NCBI GenBank assembly: GCA_017610205.1
Contig: JAFCCL010000008.1
Span: forward strand, 29,932-93,931
Direction of reading: 5' to 3'
DNA length: 64,000 bases
Source of the DNA: Candidatus Iainarchaeum sp.
GTDB lineage: Archaea > Iainarchaeota > Iainarchaeia > Iainarchaeales > GCA-2688035
Below, in pieces: positions 1-8,936 of the stretch. Made by a program: the position numbers and the translations under genes. The notes beneath the pieces were generated by a model that was not told the origin of the DNA, made no database searches, and saw only the letters and a program-made list of their open reading frames with translations. Within the stretch, counting starts at the first letter, position 1; every line of letters starts with the position of its first letter.

Positions 1-168
1 GGGCTTTCGCATTGTAACAAGCATTGAAATCAGTGTTGTTTTTCCTGCTCCGTTTGGCCCAAGCAATCCAAAAATAGTTCCCTTTTCAACAACAAGGCTT
101 ACTTTGTCAACAGCCTTTAATTCCTTGTAATTTTTGCTCAATTCCCTTGTTTCAATTGCTTTTGTCAT
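1..168 (-). CDS. ABC transporter ATP-binding protein (5' part only)
   Basis: The reverse strand starts with ATG at 168 and reads [14 protein letters not shown], then [17 protein letters not shown], before leaving the window at base 1. GPNGAGKTT is a Walker A loop, and the spacing from the start (about 40 residues) is normal for an ABC transporter nucleotide-binding subunit. Only 56 codons are present, so substrate and subfamily cannot be told; [18 protein letters not shown] N-termini are common in ABC-2 drug/antibiotic exporters. It is divergent from the small membrane protein and XRE regulator at 319-966, which may control or work with it. Confidence 0.85.
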   Translation of the reverse strand, partial: MTKAIETRELSKNYKELKAVDKVSLVVEKGTIFGLLGPNGAGKTTLISMLVTMRKP

Positions 169-318
169 CACAAAATAAACTATAATTGGCTTTAAAACCA
201 TTTCCAAAAACCAGGTTGTGTTTTCGAAAGGTTTAAATATAAGGTGTGATATATATCTAACATGGTGTTAAGTCATTCTAACATTATATTTTTGTTTGAA
301 TAAAATAGAGGTGAATTT

Positions 319-663
319 ATGAAGTGCACATTTTGGTATCTTGGTTTTCTTTCCCTGCTTAGCCTTTTATTTTTTGCCGAGGACAAGGTTGGCTTTTTGG
401 GTTTTCTTGGATTTATTTCGTTCTTTTCAGTGTATAAGATTAGTGACGAGATGCTGGAAGTAAACATTGGCAGGGCTTCAAGGAATGCTTTCCTTTTTGC
501 AATGTTTTTTGGCTCTGCTTCCCTTGCTTACTTGTATCTGACAAATGGCTTGGAGTTTCTTCAAATAGCGTTTGTGCTATTGTTTGGCGGAACTCTGCTG
601 GTTTGCCTGCTTTCCCTGTTTTATTACCAAAAGGTTGGGAAAGTGCATAGGACCAAAGATTAG
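319..663 (+). CDS. Small membrane protein (DUF3796-like)
   Basis: A 114-residue protein with about four hydrophobic segments: two near the N-terminus (roughly residues 5-20 and 25-40) and two in the second half (roughly 57-75 and 80-102), ending in a short basic tail. A clear ribosome site (GAGGTGA, 308-314) fixes the ATG at 319. It resembles the small membrane proteins that often sit next to an XRE regulator, and an XRE gene follows at 772. The shared strand and the divergent ABC ATPase suggest a small exporter or stress module. The function is not known. Confidence 0.6.
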   Translation: MKCTFWYLGFLSLLSLLFFAEDKVGFLGFLGFISFFSVYKISDEMLEVNIGRASRNAFLFAMFFGSASLAYLYLTNGLEFLQIAFVLLFGGTLLVCLLSLFYYQKVGKVHRTKD

Positions 664-779
664 GTTTGGGAAAATTGTATGAAGTCAAAGATTAGGTTTG
701 GGAAATTGCTTGAAGTCAAAGATTAGGTTTGGGAAATTGCTTGAAGTCAAAGATTAGGGCTGGAAAATTGCATGAAGTC
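655..779 (+). repeat. 31-bp tandem repeat, four units
   Basis: Four head-to-tail units of 31-32 bases (655-686, 687-717, 718-748, 749-779), each close to AAAGATTAGGTTTGGGAAAT followed by TGCTTGAAGTC. The first unit contains the stop codon of the membrane protein and the last contains the ATG and first codons of the XRE gene. The two inner units are nearly identical, so the array is recent or still changing. It may be duplicated junction sequence, or a set of binding sites for the XRE protein. Confidence 0.9.
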
Positions 780-966
780 AAAAATTAAGGAGTTGAGGGC
801 AAGGTATAATTTGACTCAGGAAGATCTTGCCAAAAAAGTTGGCGTTCGAAGGGAAACAATTGTGTTTCTTGAAAAAGGAAAGTACAACCCTTCTCTGAGG
901 CTTGCCAACGATGTTGCAAAGGTCTTGAAAACAAGTGTTGATGACTTGTTTGAATTTGAAGAATAA
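772..966 (+). CDS. XRE-family helix-turn-helix regulator
   Basis: A 64-residue single-domain DNA-binding protein. [20 protein letters not shown] is a typical Cro/XRE helix-turn-helix, followed by the usual [12 protein letters not shown] segment and an acidic end. Proteins of this size work as dimeric repressors. The start lies inside the last unit of the 31-bp tandem repeat, so its leader has been duplicated. The likely partner is the membrane protein upstream (319-663), a common pairing in prokaryotes. Confidence 0.9.
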   Translation: MKSKIKELRARYNLTQEDLAKKVGVRRETIVFLEKGKYNPSLRLANDVAKVLKTSVDDLFEFEE

Positions 967-1019
967 GCAAAAGATTAAATTCATTTAACTGCCTAAATAT
1001 TTTAATCATTGCAAAAATC

Positions 1020-1572
1020 CTGAAAAAATCGCTTGCTGGAAGAGGCAAGTTCCCGGGAAAAGCAGACTATCTAAAGAAATTGATTGAAAAACTATCTTCC
1101 GGCAAAATAATGCCTGTAAAGTTTGCTTCACAAAGAAGGCTGATTAAACACCAAGCGTTTTTGAAAAACCCAAACCTTAAGAGAAGGCCTGAGCATTTAA
1201 GAAGATTTCGGCTTAGGTATTTTGTTTTAAAGCTGCCAAACACTCTGGCAGAAAACAGCGCTGTTCAAAAAATTATTTCATCAAGGCACACTACTGACTA
1301 CATTGCAGCAACGAGGTTTTCAACCAATGCCTTGCAAGTAACACCAGAAGAAGAAAGACAAGGAAAACATCTTTGAATGGCCAAAAAGAAAGGGAAGCGG
1401 TTGTTAATATTTTGAATAGAATGCTTCTTTTGAATATTTCTGGCAAGGCAAAGGTTCAAATGTTGAAACAATTTCCTTTCACAGGCTGTCTGAATGCCTT
1501 CCAATTCTTGAATGGGCTGCCTTCCCAAACGAAAAGTTTTCTGAAAGTGTAATGGAAAAAGCGAGCAGGTGG
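1020..1572 (+). pseudogene. Decayed gene of unknown function
   Basis: Reading from about 1020 gives a basic peptide in one frame (SLAGRGKFPGKADYLKKLIE onward to a stop near 1376) with no good start codon. About 60 bases later a second frame gives 50 further codons, including SNVETISFHRLSECL and PILEWAAFPNEKFSESV, ending at TAA about 1572. Both stretches look like coding sequence with normal amino-acid use, and the region between is broken by stops. I read this as one degraded gene, although two unrelated short genes cannot be excluded. No family was recognised. Confidence 0.4.
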
Positions 1573-1649
1573 TAAAAAAATAAAAGCTTTTGAGAAAAAG
1601 AAAAAATAAAAACCACCAAGGCAAAAAAGTATTTTTTTTTAAAAAAATA

Positions 1650-2180
1650 TCAGCCCATTATGAGTTCGTGTGAGTAATAGCTTTCTTCTGCGTATTCTGA
1701 AAGCATTTCAGCATGACCTTTTTCAAATTCTGCCAAGGCCTTGAAAAATTGTTTTGCACGCGCATCCTTTACTTTTTCTGCAATTCCTGTATAAAATTCC
1801 TGTGCCTGTTTTTCTTTCCACAATGCAAAAAGGACTGCTGTTAACTCCTCCAGGTCTTCTTTGTCCCAGTCTTTTTTTGCAAAAATTTTTGGTCTTTCCT
1901 TTCCTGAAAGCTCTGGTTTAATCCATTTTTCTTCCTTTTCCAAAGACTCTTTCAAAGAATTTATTGCTTCAAGGTGGGCTTTTTCCTGGTTTGCAAGAAA
2001 CCTGAAAAACGCTTCCCTCTCAGTTCCAATTGCCTTTTCTGCCTGTGCAGAGTAGAACGAAATGCTTTCCTGTTCAATTCCTAATGCAATTCCAATTCCT
2101 TTTGCCGCTTCCAAACCACTCTCTGAGCCAATTTGTTCAAGTGCTTTTTCAAGCTCTTTGGAGCCAATTGCTTTTTCCAT
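1650..2180 (-). CDS. Rubrerythrin/ferritin-like diiron protein
   Basis: A 176-residue, mostly helical protein with the four-helix pattern of ferritin-like diiron proteins. Candidate iron ligands are the glutamates in GIEQESISFY (helix 1), the E-x-x-H of NQEKAHLEAI (helix 2), a glutamate in EKQAQEFY (helix 3) and the E-x-x-H of EFEKGHAEML (helix 4). There is no rubredoxin-type Cys domain, so it is an erythrin-like form. Such proteins remove peroxide or handle iron in anaerobes. It stands alone, and the start at 2180 has no competitor. Confidence 0.8.
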   Translation of the reverse strand: MEKAIGSKELEKALEQIGSESGLEAAKGIGIALGIEQESISFYSAQAEKAIGTEREAFFRFLANQEKAHLEAINSLKESLEKEEKWIKPELSGKERPKIFAKKDWDKEDLEELTAVLFALWKEKQAQEFYTGIAEKVKDARAKQFFKALAEFEKGHAEMLSEYAEESYYSHELIMG

Positions 2181-2320
2181 TATTTATTCTAAGTTCAACC
2201 ATCTATTTTATTGTTCCTGCCATTTCTTTCCCTTTTTAAAGCTTTAGGGTACCCCATTATTGTATTCACCTGCTGCAAAATAGCGGGTGTTTTAATCAAA
2301 AAAAAGGTGAAAAAATTCAA

Positions 2321-2491
2321 ATGAGTGACGATAAATTTGGCAGAGAAATGCATAAGGTAAATTGTTCAGATTGCGGAAAAGAAACAGAAGTTCCTTTCAA
2401 GCCTGATGGAGACAGACCTGTATACTGCCGAGACTGCTATCAAAAGCACAAAAAGCCTTCTTTCAATAGAGGCGGAAGAGACCGATACTGA
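2321..2491 (+). CDS. Small CxxC/CxxC zinc-ribbon protein
   Basis: A 56-residue protein, MSDDKFGREMHKVNCSDCGK at its start, with a second pair in VYCRDCYQKH and a basic tail ending NRGGRDRY. The two CxxC knuckles, 19 residues apart, form a zinc ribbon like the small CxxC_CxxC proteins found in many archaea and candidate-phylum bacteria, where they are thought to bind nucleic acid. A GGTGA ribosome site (2306-2310) lies 10 bases before the ATG. The function is not established. Confidence 0.75.
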   Translation: MSDDKFGREMHKVNCSDCGKETEVPFKPDGDRPVYCRDCYQKHKKPSFNRGGRDRY

Positions 2492-2623
2492 TTTTTAAAA
2501 AAATCAATTTCAAAAAATTCTTCAAATTTGTTTCTAATTCTTTTTTTTTTAATTTTACAACAGCCGCAGGCACTGCCTTTTGAAAAAAAGGGTTTTAAAG
2601 GATTAAAGCTGTAAATTGTTTTT

Positions 2624-3127
2624 ATGGTTAAGGTGGAAGAACCTGAAAAGAAGAATTCGTTTGTTGTTGCTGTTGTTTCTTTATTTTTTGTCGGCATTGG
2701 CTTTGCTTACTTGGGGCATTATAAGCGGTTTGCTTCAGGTCTTTTAAGCGCTTTTATTATTGTGTTTTTAACTTTTACATTTGTTCGAAGCTTTGGAATT
2801 TTTTTTGATGCACTGGTTGGAAGATTTTTTATTTTCATTATAGTGTTTTCATTTTGGGCGTATATTGCTTATTTAACAAAAGAACTTTGTGACCTGGAGA
2901 ATTCAGGAAAGCCTGCTGAGGACACTTTCGAGTTTTGGGTGTTAAAAAAATCAAAAGCTGAAAAAATCAAGGAAGGGGAGCAGGAAACCACTAAAAAAGG
3001 CCCTAGCTTTCTTGCACTAATAGTCAGTACTTTAATTGCGGTGCTTGTTTTGTTTCTTGCCGGGCCAGTTGCAGCCTTGTTTTCATTTGCAATAATGCTT
3101 GCTTTAACTTACTGGGGCTCAATCTAA
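2624..3127 (+). CDS. Hypothetical membrane protein
   Basis: A 167-residue protein with about five hydrophobic segments: two at roughly residues 12-30 and 36-58, one at 66-85, then a charged cytoplasmic stretch (KKSKAEKIKEGEQETTKK) and two more near the C-terminus. The GIGFAYLGHYKRFASGL stretch recalls the turn of TM2-type small membrane proteins. It is monocistronic. No function can be assigned. Confidence 0.6.
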   Translation: MVKVEEPEKKNSFVVAVVSLFFVGIGFAYLGHYKRFASGLLSAFIIVFLTFTFVRSFGIFFDALVGRFFIFIIVFSFWAYIAYLTKELCDLENSGKPAEDTFEFWVLKKSKAEKIKEGEQETTKKGPSFLALIVSTLIAVLVLFLAGPVAALFSFAIMLALTYWGSI

Positions 3128-3154
3128 TTCTAATAGTTTTTTTCCCCAAGTTTT

Positions 3155-3349
3155 TCATTTCTGTTGTATTGACACCCACTTTTTGCCATCCCATTTGTGA
3201 CTTGCACCGACTACTCCATGTCCCTTGGCTCCGCGGGCAGTTCCTAAAATAATGGTGTGGTGTGGCCCCTCTCCAACATATCCCATCGCGCGGCTGTGTG
3301 GAAGCTGCACTCTTTCGCCTGGCCTTGGTCGCCTATGTATAGTGGGCAT
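3155..3349 (-). CDS. Small hypothetical protein
   Basis: A 64-residue ORF rich in Gly, His and Arg (HHTIILGTARGAKGHGVVG near the middle) with an ATG at 3349. Local GC content is higher than in the flanks. It lies between a membrane-protein gene and the exonuclease-like gene, and no family was recognised. It may be a small structural protein or a chance ORF. Confidence 0.4.
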   Translation of the reverse strand: MPTIHRRPRPGERVQLPHSRAMGYVGEGPHHTIILGTARGAKGHGVVGASHKWDGKKWVSIQQK

Positions 3350-3420
3350 ATCAGAAACATCAACAGCTTAGCAGTATTTATTAGTTTGTTTGTTTTCCCT
3401 TGGAATCGTTTTCTGTTTTT

Positions 3421-3966
3421 TTAGCAGTGTGCGAATTTGAATTCGGCAGGCTTTCTAAAGCCCCTTTTTAGCAGAATGTCTCTTTCTTTTAGAAGACAGC
3501 TTCTGTTGTGGGCTATTGCCTTGTTTAGTTTTCCGTTTTCCCATGCCTGCATGCAAAGCAGGCCGTTGTCGTTGAAGGGGTCGCCGTACTGCGGAATGCT
3601 GAGCTGTTTGACTGCTGTTTTTTTTGCCTCGAATTTTTCTTTGTTTAACTCTCTTTCAAACAAAAACCTTTCCTTTAGGTTGTGAAACAAAACTCCCATT
3701 TCGAAATCGCAGTTGAATGCATGAAATGGCTTTGTTAAATTGCTTAATACTGTGGAAAGCCTTTTCTTTAATTTTGTTAAGTCTCTGGTGTTTTGGGCTG
3801 TAAGAATTCTTAGCTCTTGTCTGTTAATGTATCCAAAAATTACCGGTTCAATACTGGAGTACTGCCTTGAATCGCTGAAACCTTTGGAAAAGCCTCCAAT
3901 TGTTTCAATGTCAATAATTGTCCCGTCAAAACCAAACTCGTTTTTTTCACAATGCTCCAAAATCAT
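3421..3966 (-). CDS. Predicted RNase H-fold 3'-5' exonuclease-like protein
   Basis: A 181-residue protein from the ATG at 3966. The N-terminal TIIDIETIGGF fits motif I (DxE) of DEDD exonucleases, AFNCDFEMGVL fits motif II with its Asp, and AHNRSCLLKERDILL near the C-terminus resembles the last helix, though the expected Asp is replaced by other polar residues. Proteins of this type (YprB-like, DnaQ superfamily) degrade DNA or RNA ends. The frame stays open to 4011, so the start is uncertain. The family call is tentative because the last metal ligand is unclear. Confidence 0.45.
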   Translation of the reverse strand: MILEHCEKNEFGFDGTIIDIETIGGFSKGFSDSRQYSSIEPVIFGYINRQELRILTAQNTRDLTKLKKRLSTVLSNLTKPFHAFNCDFEMGVLFHNLKERFLFERELNKEKFEAKKTAVKQLSIPQYGDPFNDNGLLCMQAWENGKLNKAIAHNRSCLLKERDILLKRGFRKPAEFKFAHC

Positions 3967-4078
3967 TCTGCAACCACTATTAACCAAAAGAGTCAAGGGG
4001 TTTAAAAACAATTTTGTGAGCAGGTTTCCGGTGAAAACTTATTTGTTTAAATAACTCTTTTTACACTAATTGTCTGCA

Positions 4079-4426
4079 ATGCTTTCTAAAAAAAGAAGAT
4101 CTGTAAGAAAAGCTACTGTTTTGGCTCGGTATGAACTGCTAAAAAAAAGGAAGGAAAAGAAACTCAGAAGCCAGATAAAGGAATTAAAGTCAAAAATTGT
4201 TCAAAATGAAATAATAAGAGACCTGCTCTCAAAAACAAGCGACTTGTTTAAAGAAGGTCAAATAGATCCAGTACTAGTGAAAGACCCTGCAATCAACGAA
4301 AGGATAAAATATTCCAAAAGAAAATTGCAGAAACTGGTCTTGGACAAAGGCGCACAACAAGCAAGGCAGGAAACTGCCCTCAAAAGAAAACAAAGGCAAT
4401 TGGAAGTGCTTAAGAAGAAAAAGTGA
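4079..4426 (+). CDS. Basic coiled-coil hypothetical protein
   Basis: A 115-residue, strongly basic protein (many KK and KRK runs) with long helical, coiled-coil-prone stretches such as SQIKELKSKIVQNEI and KLQKLVLDKGAQQ. The ATG at 4079 is preferred to an in-frame TTG at 4070. Its stop is directly followed by the stop of the converging frameshifted gene at 4427. Lysine-rich helical proteins like this are frequent in this window and may bind nucleic acid. There is no recognised family. Confidence 0.5.
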   Translation: MLSKKRRSVRKATVLARYELLKKRKEKKLRSQIKELKSKIVQNEIIRDLLSKTSDLFKEGQIDPVLVKDPAINERIKYSKRKLQKLVLDKGAQQARQETALKRKQRQLEVLKKKK

Positions 4427-4770
4427 TTATTTCTTGTAGACAAACAAATGAGTCTGCGTTTTTTTTTTTACTTCAAAACCGTTTTGTTCGGCTGCCTTTT
4501 CAATAATTGACTCCTGCCGTTGTCTTCGTTTTCTTGACCTCTTACTTTTTACTTCAAAATGCTGTTGTTTTAGGGCAAACCTGAAAGAAATTGCTTTTTT
4601 TCAGTTCCTTCCCTCGCACTTATCAGGTCTGTGAATACCGTGTAAATTATTTTATGATTTTCTTGGCGGTAATATGACAACATATGCTGAGTAAAAGAAG
4701 AAAGCGCCTTAAAAGTCCTTTTCGCATGGTTCTTTTTCAATAACCTAAAAAACTGTTTTTTTGGCGACAA
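4427..4770 (-). pseudogene. Small basic gene interrupted by a frameshift at a 7-base homopolymer
   Basis: The reverse strand reads a 66-residue protein from a TTG at 4770 (with SSFTQHMLSYYRQENHKI inside) that runs out of frame after the run of seven T at 4595-4601. Shifting by one base there gives a clean continuation (KAISFRFALKQQHFEVKSKR, then QESIIEKAAEQNGFEV) to TAA at 4427-4429. The joined product is about 114 residues, basic, with a convincing C-terminus. It is either a pseudogene, a sequencing error in the homopolymer, or a slippage site. The function is unknown. Confidence 0.55.
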
Positions 4771-4803
4771 GATTAAATTCTTTGAAACCCTTAATTACTT
4801 TGC

Positions 4804-5145
4804 ATGGTTCAAAGACCTACTGTGAAAAAGCCAAATTTAAGTCGCTTTACCTGCGAAGTACGGCCTTGTAGTATTGTTAAGCCGACTTTCATAACTATCA
4901 ATCCAGAGGGAAGGCTTTTTATTCACAAACCTAATGGGGCGCCTTACACTGTAGAACTTGGAAAACACAAAGGAAAAAATGTTGCAGTTTACAACTTTCG
5001 CAAAGGGGTCACAATTGTAAATCCTGAGAACAGCAAAGTGCTTGATTTTATTCCATACGCAAAAATTCCTACTCCTCCCAGTACAGTAAATCCCTGGACT
5101 TATGCTAATCTCAAAAAGCAAAAACAACACGAAAAAACGCGTTAA
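4804..5145 (+). CDS. Hypothetical protein
   Basis: A 113-residue protein with alternating beta-type segments (FITINPEGRLFIHKPNGAP, then NVAVYNFRKGVTIV) and a basic end. It has the look of a small beta-barrel domain but no recognised family. It precedes the direct repeat at 5173 that begins the helicase-nuclease region. Confidence 0.5.
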   Translation: MVQRPTVKKPNLSRFTCEVRPCSIVKPTFITINPEGRLFIHKPNGAPYTVELGKHKGKNVAVYNFRKGVTIVNPENSKVLDFIPYAKIPTPPSTVNPWTYANLKKQKQHEKTR

Positions 5146-5172
5146 AAAAAGGCATTTAAAGTAAATGTCCAC

Positions 5173-5211
5173 TCAAGAAAACTAACATCAAGAGCAGCAG
5201 GGAATGAATGG
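5173..5211 (+). repeat. 39-bp direct repeat, left copy
   Basis: This stretch matches 10355-10393 at 36 of 39 positions, in the same orientation. Both copies contain the same reading frame, giving SRKLTSRAAGNEW here and SRELISRAAWNEW at the right copy, so they look like remains of one duplicated small gene. The two copies bracket the helicase-nuclease, phosphoesterase and RecB-like nuclease genes. Confidence 0.8.
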
Positions 5212-5325
5212 TGTGGGATTGGAGGACAGGAGGGAGAATCTGATTGAAGAATAAGTAAAAAGGTTTTCTTGGGAAGATTCCTGAAAAAGGAAAGGAATAA
5301 AGAGATTTTCAGGGTGAAAATCATA

Positions 5326-7977
5326 ATGGATTTAGATAATGAAAAACAACAGATTATCGATTGTGAGGGCAATGTTCTTGTTACAGCCAATCCTGGTACT
5401 GGAAAGACCTTTTTGCTGGCCTGCAAGTATGTTGATTTGATTCAAAAGGGTCTGAAGTCTGAGGAAATCCTTTGTCTGACTTTTACCAACAAAGCAAAGT
5501 CTGAGATGGAGGGAGGTATTATTGAAATGCTAAAAAAGGAAGGCATTGAAATTGATTTAGCAAAATTGAACGTTTTTACCTTTCATTCCTATGCTTTGGA
5601 TGCTATTGGAGAACAAGGAATTATTTCGGCAAACCTTTTGCGTTACTCTATTTATCGTTATTTGAAGGGAAACAAGGTTCTCAATTATGGAGATGAATAC
5701 TTGCTGAGTACCATCGTCCCAAAAATGGACAATTTATTACGGTACCTTAAAAACTTTGGAATTCTTCCAGAAAAAATTGATGTTGCTGCTTCAAAAGTAT
5801 TTTTGGAGGACGGCAAAAAATTCAACAAAGAAGATCTTGAAGCTTTTCTGGAAGAATTTGTTAAAATCTTTCAAGATTATGAAAAAAAGAAAAAAGACCG
5901 TGGTTTAGACTATGCTGATCTTTTAATAGAGTTTTTGAACCTTCACAAAATTGAAAAATTCAAATACACTCTTGTAGATGAACTACAGGACGTGAATACA
6001 ATTGAAGCAGACCTTGTTTTGAATTCCACTGAAAAATTTATGGTTGTAGGGGACCAAAAACAAGCAATTTTTGGATTCCAAGGAGGTTCAATATTAAACT
6101 TTGAAAAATTTAAGAACTCAGAAAAGTTTGTTCTTTCAGCTAATAGGAGAAGTACTGATCAAATTCTTGATTTTGCAAAAGAATTCTTTTCTTCAAAAAC
6201 ATCCAACGACAAATACAAGGAAGTACTTTCAAACCTTCACAGTTTTGAAAACAAAAAGGGTTCAAAGCCCAAAATAGTTGAAGTAAAAGAAAATCTTCAG
6301 GCGGAAACAGCTGCTTTGGTAAAAGAACTAATGAAAACAGAAACAAAAATAGCAGTAATTGCAAGAACAAACTCTCAAATAATGGCCCTTTCAAAAGAAT
6401 TCACAAATCAGGGAATAGAGCATTCCTCAACACACTTTTCTGCCTCAATTGAAGCAAAACAAAACATTATCTCTTTTATGAGAGGAATATTTACTTCACA
6501 AGTAGAGTATGTCAAAAACTCAATGTTTACTCCCTTCTTTCCAATTCCCTTACACACTGCTTTTGAACTAGCAGGCAAGAGAAAGCTTTCAATTGAAGAC
6601 ATTCTTGAAAAAGCACCGGAATTCAAAAAACTCCGCGAAAGCGTTTCAGGAACAGAAGAAATACATCTTCTATTTAAAGAAAAAATCATTCCACTATCAA
6701 TAACTTACGGCAAAGAATACCTTTTTGCCGCACTAAGTTTACAAGACGCCTGCTCTGAAGCACTGCGACTGCTTGAAGAAAAAACACTTGAAGCATTTTC
6801 AGCATACCTTGAATCATCCGATCTTTTAGCACAAGAATCAGATACAGAACAAAAAGTTGTGTTAACCTCAATTCACAAATCAAAAGGAAAACAATTTGAT
6901 ACGGTTGTATACGTTCCAAAAAAGACAAAAAATACCTCCAGCTTTCAGGATACCGTAGTTGAAGCAATCCTCAAATCACACGGAATCAACGCGGTGGAAG
7001 AACTTGAAGAGGAAAGTCTGAGAGCAGACTTTGTTGCCATAACTCGTGCAAAAAAACAACTCTTTGTTTTAACTGACAAGCTCTCAAATTACCTTAATAC
7101 TTTTGCTGAAACAGTAGAGCCCTCCAAAACACCCTCTGCCGCACAAGAATTTGACGAAGTAGAAAAACGTGCCTACAACCTTTTCCTAAACCACGAATAT
7201 GACAAAGCAAAGGAATTGCTTGAAGAACACAAACCATGGCTAAAAGACTTTGTAAAAAAACATTTTGAAGGTCTTGATAGGGTTTCCTTTTCTGCCTTAA
7301 AAGATTCTCCTTACAATTATTTTCATGACCGAATTCTAAACATTCAAAAGCCTTCTCCTGCTCTAAACATTGGAAGTAAAGTGCACAACATTGCTGAAAA
7401 AATGCTTAAAGGAGCCGAGTTTCAGGTTTCACCTGAAGTAAAGCCCTTTGTTGATAATGTTCAAACAGTGATTGCGGACATCCAAAAAAATTATCCTGAT
7501 GTTGTTGATGCTGAGCTCAAAATAGATTTGCCTCTTTCCAAAATAATTGAAACAGATGACGACATTCGCTTCAGGGGAGTAATTGACGGTATCTTCAAAA
7601 AAGGAGATTCTTTTCTTTTAGTGGATTGGAAAACAGACATTGACACAAACAGGGCTTCAGAACACAGGCAGCAGCTTGCAGTTTACCAAAAAGTCTTTTC
7701 TCTCTCCAAAAACATTCCTCTTGCAAACATCAAGGTCGCAATAGGGTTTGTCGGAATCCGTAACAGAATCAACGACGGCGCAATCAACCCAGAACTGGAC
7801 ACAAGACAGCCAGGTCCAACATCATTCAACACAATCTCAAAAAAACTCCAAAAATTCTTGGAATGGAAAAACAACACAGAAACATTCTTTGAAGAACTAA
7901 AAGAACAAAAAGTAGACAATGTGCTGTGGAGGAGTTTGGTGGAGGAATATGGAAGAGAAGGAGACGAAAGGGGTTAG
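5326..7977 (+). CDS. UvrD/Rep-type helicase with C-terminal PD-(D/E)XK nuclease (AddA-like)
   Basis: An 883-residue superfamily 1 DNA helicase fused to a RecB-type nuclease. Seen in order: Walker A in ANPGTGKTFLL, motif Ia CLTFTNKAKSEM, Walker B LVDELQDVN, motif III VVGDQKQAIFGFQGG, motif V LTSIHKSKGKQFD, motif VI DFVAITRAKKQL, then from about residue 650 the nuclease part with VSFSALKDSPYNYF, the Asp of RGVIDGIF, LLVDWKTD and QLAVYQK. This matches AddA/RecB helicase-nucleases that resect DNA ends. The ATG at 5326 follows an AGGGTGA site, and the open frame upstream has no signal. The partner is probably the separate nuclease at 9074, with which it may form an AddAB-like pair. Confidence 0.9.
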   Translation: MDLDNEKQQIIDCEGNVLVTANPGTGKTFLLACKYVDLIQKGLKSEEILCLTFTNKAKSEMEGGIIEMLKKEGIEIDLAKLNVFTFHSYALDAIGEQGIISANLLRYSIYRYLKGNKVLNYGDEYLLSTIVPKMDNLLRYLKNFGILPEKIDVAASKVFLEDGKKFNKEDLEAFLEEFVKIFQDYEKKKKDRGLDYADLLIEFLNLHKIEKFKYTLVDELQDVNTIEADLVLNSTEKFMVVGDQKQAIFGFQGGSILNFEKFKNSEKFVLSANRRSTDQILDFAKEFFSSKTSNDKYKEVLSNLHSFENKKGSKPKIVEVKENLQAETAALVKELMKTETKIAVIARTNSQIMALSKEFTNQGIEHSSTHFSASIEAKQNIISFMRGIFTSQVEYVKNSMFTPFFPIPLHTAFELAGKRKLSIEDILEKAPEFKKLRESVSGTEEIHLLFKEKIIPLSITYGKEYLFAALSLQDACSEALRLLEEKTLEAFSAYLESSDLLAQESDTEQKVVLTSIHKSKGKQFDTVVYVPKKTKNTSSFQDTVVEAILKSHGINAVEELEEESLRADFVAITRAKKQLFVLTDKLSNYLNTFAETVEPSKTPSAAQEFDEVEKRAYNLFLNHEYDKAKELLEEHKPWLKDFVKKHFEGLDRVSFSALKDSPYNYFHDRILNIQKPSPALNIGSKVHNIAEKMLKGAEFQVSPEVKPFVDNVQTVIADIQKNYPDVVDAELKIDLPLSKIIETDDDIRFRGVIDGIFKKGDSFLLVDWKTDIDTNRASEHRQQLAVYQKVFSLSKNIPLANIKVAIGFVGIRNRINDGAINPELDTRQPGPTSFNTISKKLQKFLEWKNNTETFFEELKEQKVDNVLWRSLVEEYGREGDERG

Positions 7978-8045
7978 ATCGGTGATAGCTTTTGTGTAAG
8001 TACTCGGTTCTGTGTAAGTATTCGCAAGGTTGTGTCAATTTAATG

Positions 8046-8936
8046 CTAGGTTTTTATTTTTTTGGGGTAAGGTTTTAACCAAGAATACAATTTGAATTCA
8101 GAACTCTGTGACCCCCAAGGTTTACACAAACTTTTCTCTAAAATAATCTTTTTACCTCTTGATTTAACATATTGAATAATTTTCGGAAGTTTTTCTTTCT
8201 GCAATTCAATAATTGTTCCATTCATTAGATTAGTAAATACTGCTGGAATATCATTAACCAAGAATTGTCCTTCGCCAAAGTGTCCACGAATTATCAATTT
8301 TGGCTTTATCAAACTTACTCTAGGTAAGTTTTTCTGCTCACAATGAGTTATAACAACATCAACTTTACTTTGAAATAAGTCTATAAAAGAATTAATTGTT
8401 CGAAGATAATGACTCTCTTTAAATCCAAGTCCTAAAAAAGTAGTGCCAGCTATATTAGTAATTTTTCCAGAAATTTCTTCGCAGTTTGCAATTTCATTTA
8501 TTTTTCTAACAATATAATCTCCTTCAAAATCACTGTCGTGATCTCCCTTAACTACTAGAACTTTTGATTTTTTTCCCGCGTATTTCAAAAAATCATAAAA
8601 TTTGTCAACATGCATTCTTTTCCGATTCTCTAAGAACGCGTTGGTATGTTCATATTTTTTAATTAGACCTTGTACAGAATCTAAGAAATCACTCATTATA
8701 CTATTCCTACTTCCGCTATATGTGCCATTCGCCGCTTGGGTAATGTTCATTTTCTTCATTAGAGTTTTTTTTTCTTTCTGAAATTCAGGTATTTCTATAA
8801 CTGCTTTCTTCCAAAAAGATGCAAATCCATCTGAAGTTAAATCGCCAGCTAAAGCAACAACATCTGGTTTAATTTCATCTAGCAAATCTTTTTGTTTATC
8901 CCATTCTACAACATCTGAAAATACGAGAATCTTCAT
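8046..8936 (-). CDS. Calcineurin-like metallophosphoesterase
   Basis: A 296-residue protein. ILVFSDVVEWDKQ, ALAGDLTSDG, VVKGDHDSDFEGD, VVITHCEQKN and IIRGHFGEGQ correspond to the metal-binding blocks of calcineurin-like phosphoesterases, but the first block has SDVVEW where D-x-H is expected, so one metal ligand differs. Archaeal relatives act as nucleases (Mre11/SbcD-like) or as small-molecule phosphatases; this one lacks the Mre11 capping region. It faces the two helicase/nuclease genes around it from the opposite strand. Confidence 0.75.
   Translation of the reverse strand: MKILVFSDVVEWDKQKDLLDEIKPDVVALAGDLTSDGFASFWKKAVIEIPEFQKEKKTLMKKMNITQAANGTYSGSRNSIMSDFLDSVQGLIKKYEHTNAFLENRKRMHVDKFYDFLKYAGKKSKVLVVKGDHDSDFEGDYIVRKINEIANCEEISGKITNIAGTTFLGLGFKESHYLRTINSFIDLFQSKVDVVITHCEQKNLPRVSLIKPKLIIRGHFGEGQFLVNDIPAVFTNLMNGTIIELQKEKLPKIIQYVKSRGKKIILEKSLCKPWGSQSSEFKLYSWLKPYPKKIKT

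Noticed and set aside
5142..5426. Minus-strand ORF of 94 codons over the start of the helicase gene
   Set aside because: It overlaps the helicase start and the direct repeat, has no signal and is a shadow of the plus-strand genes.
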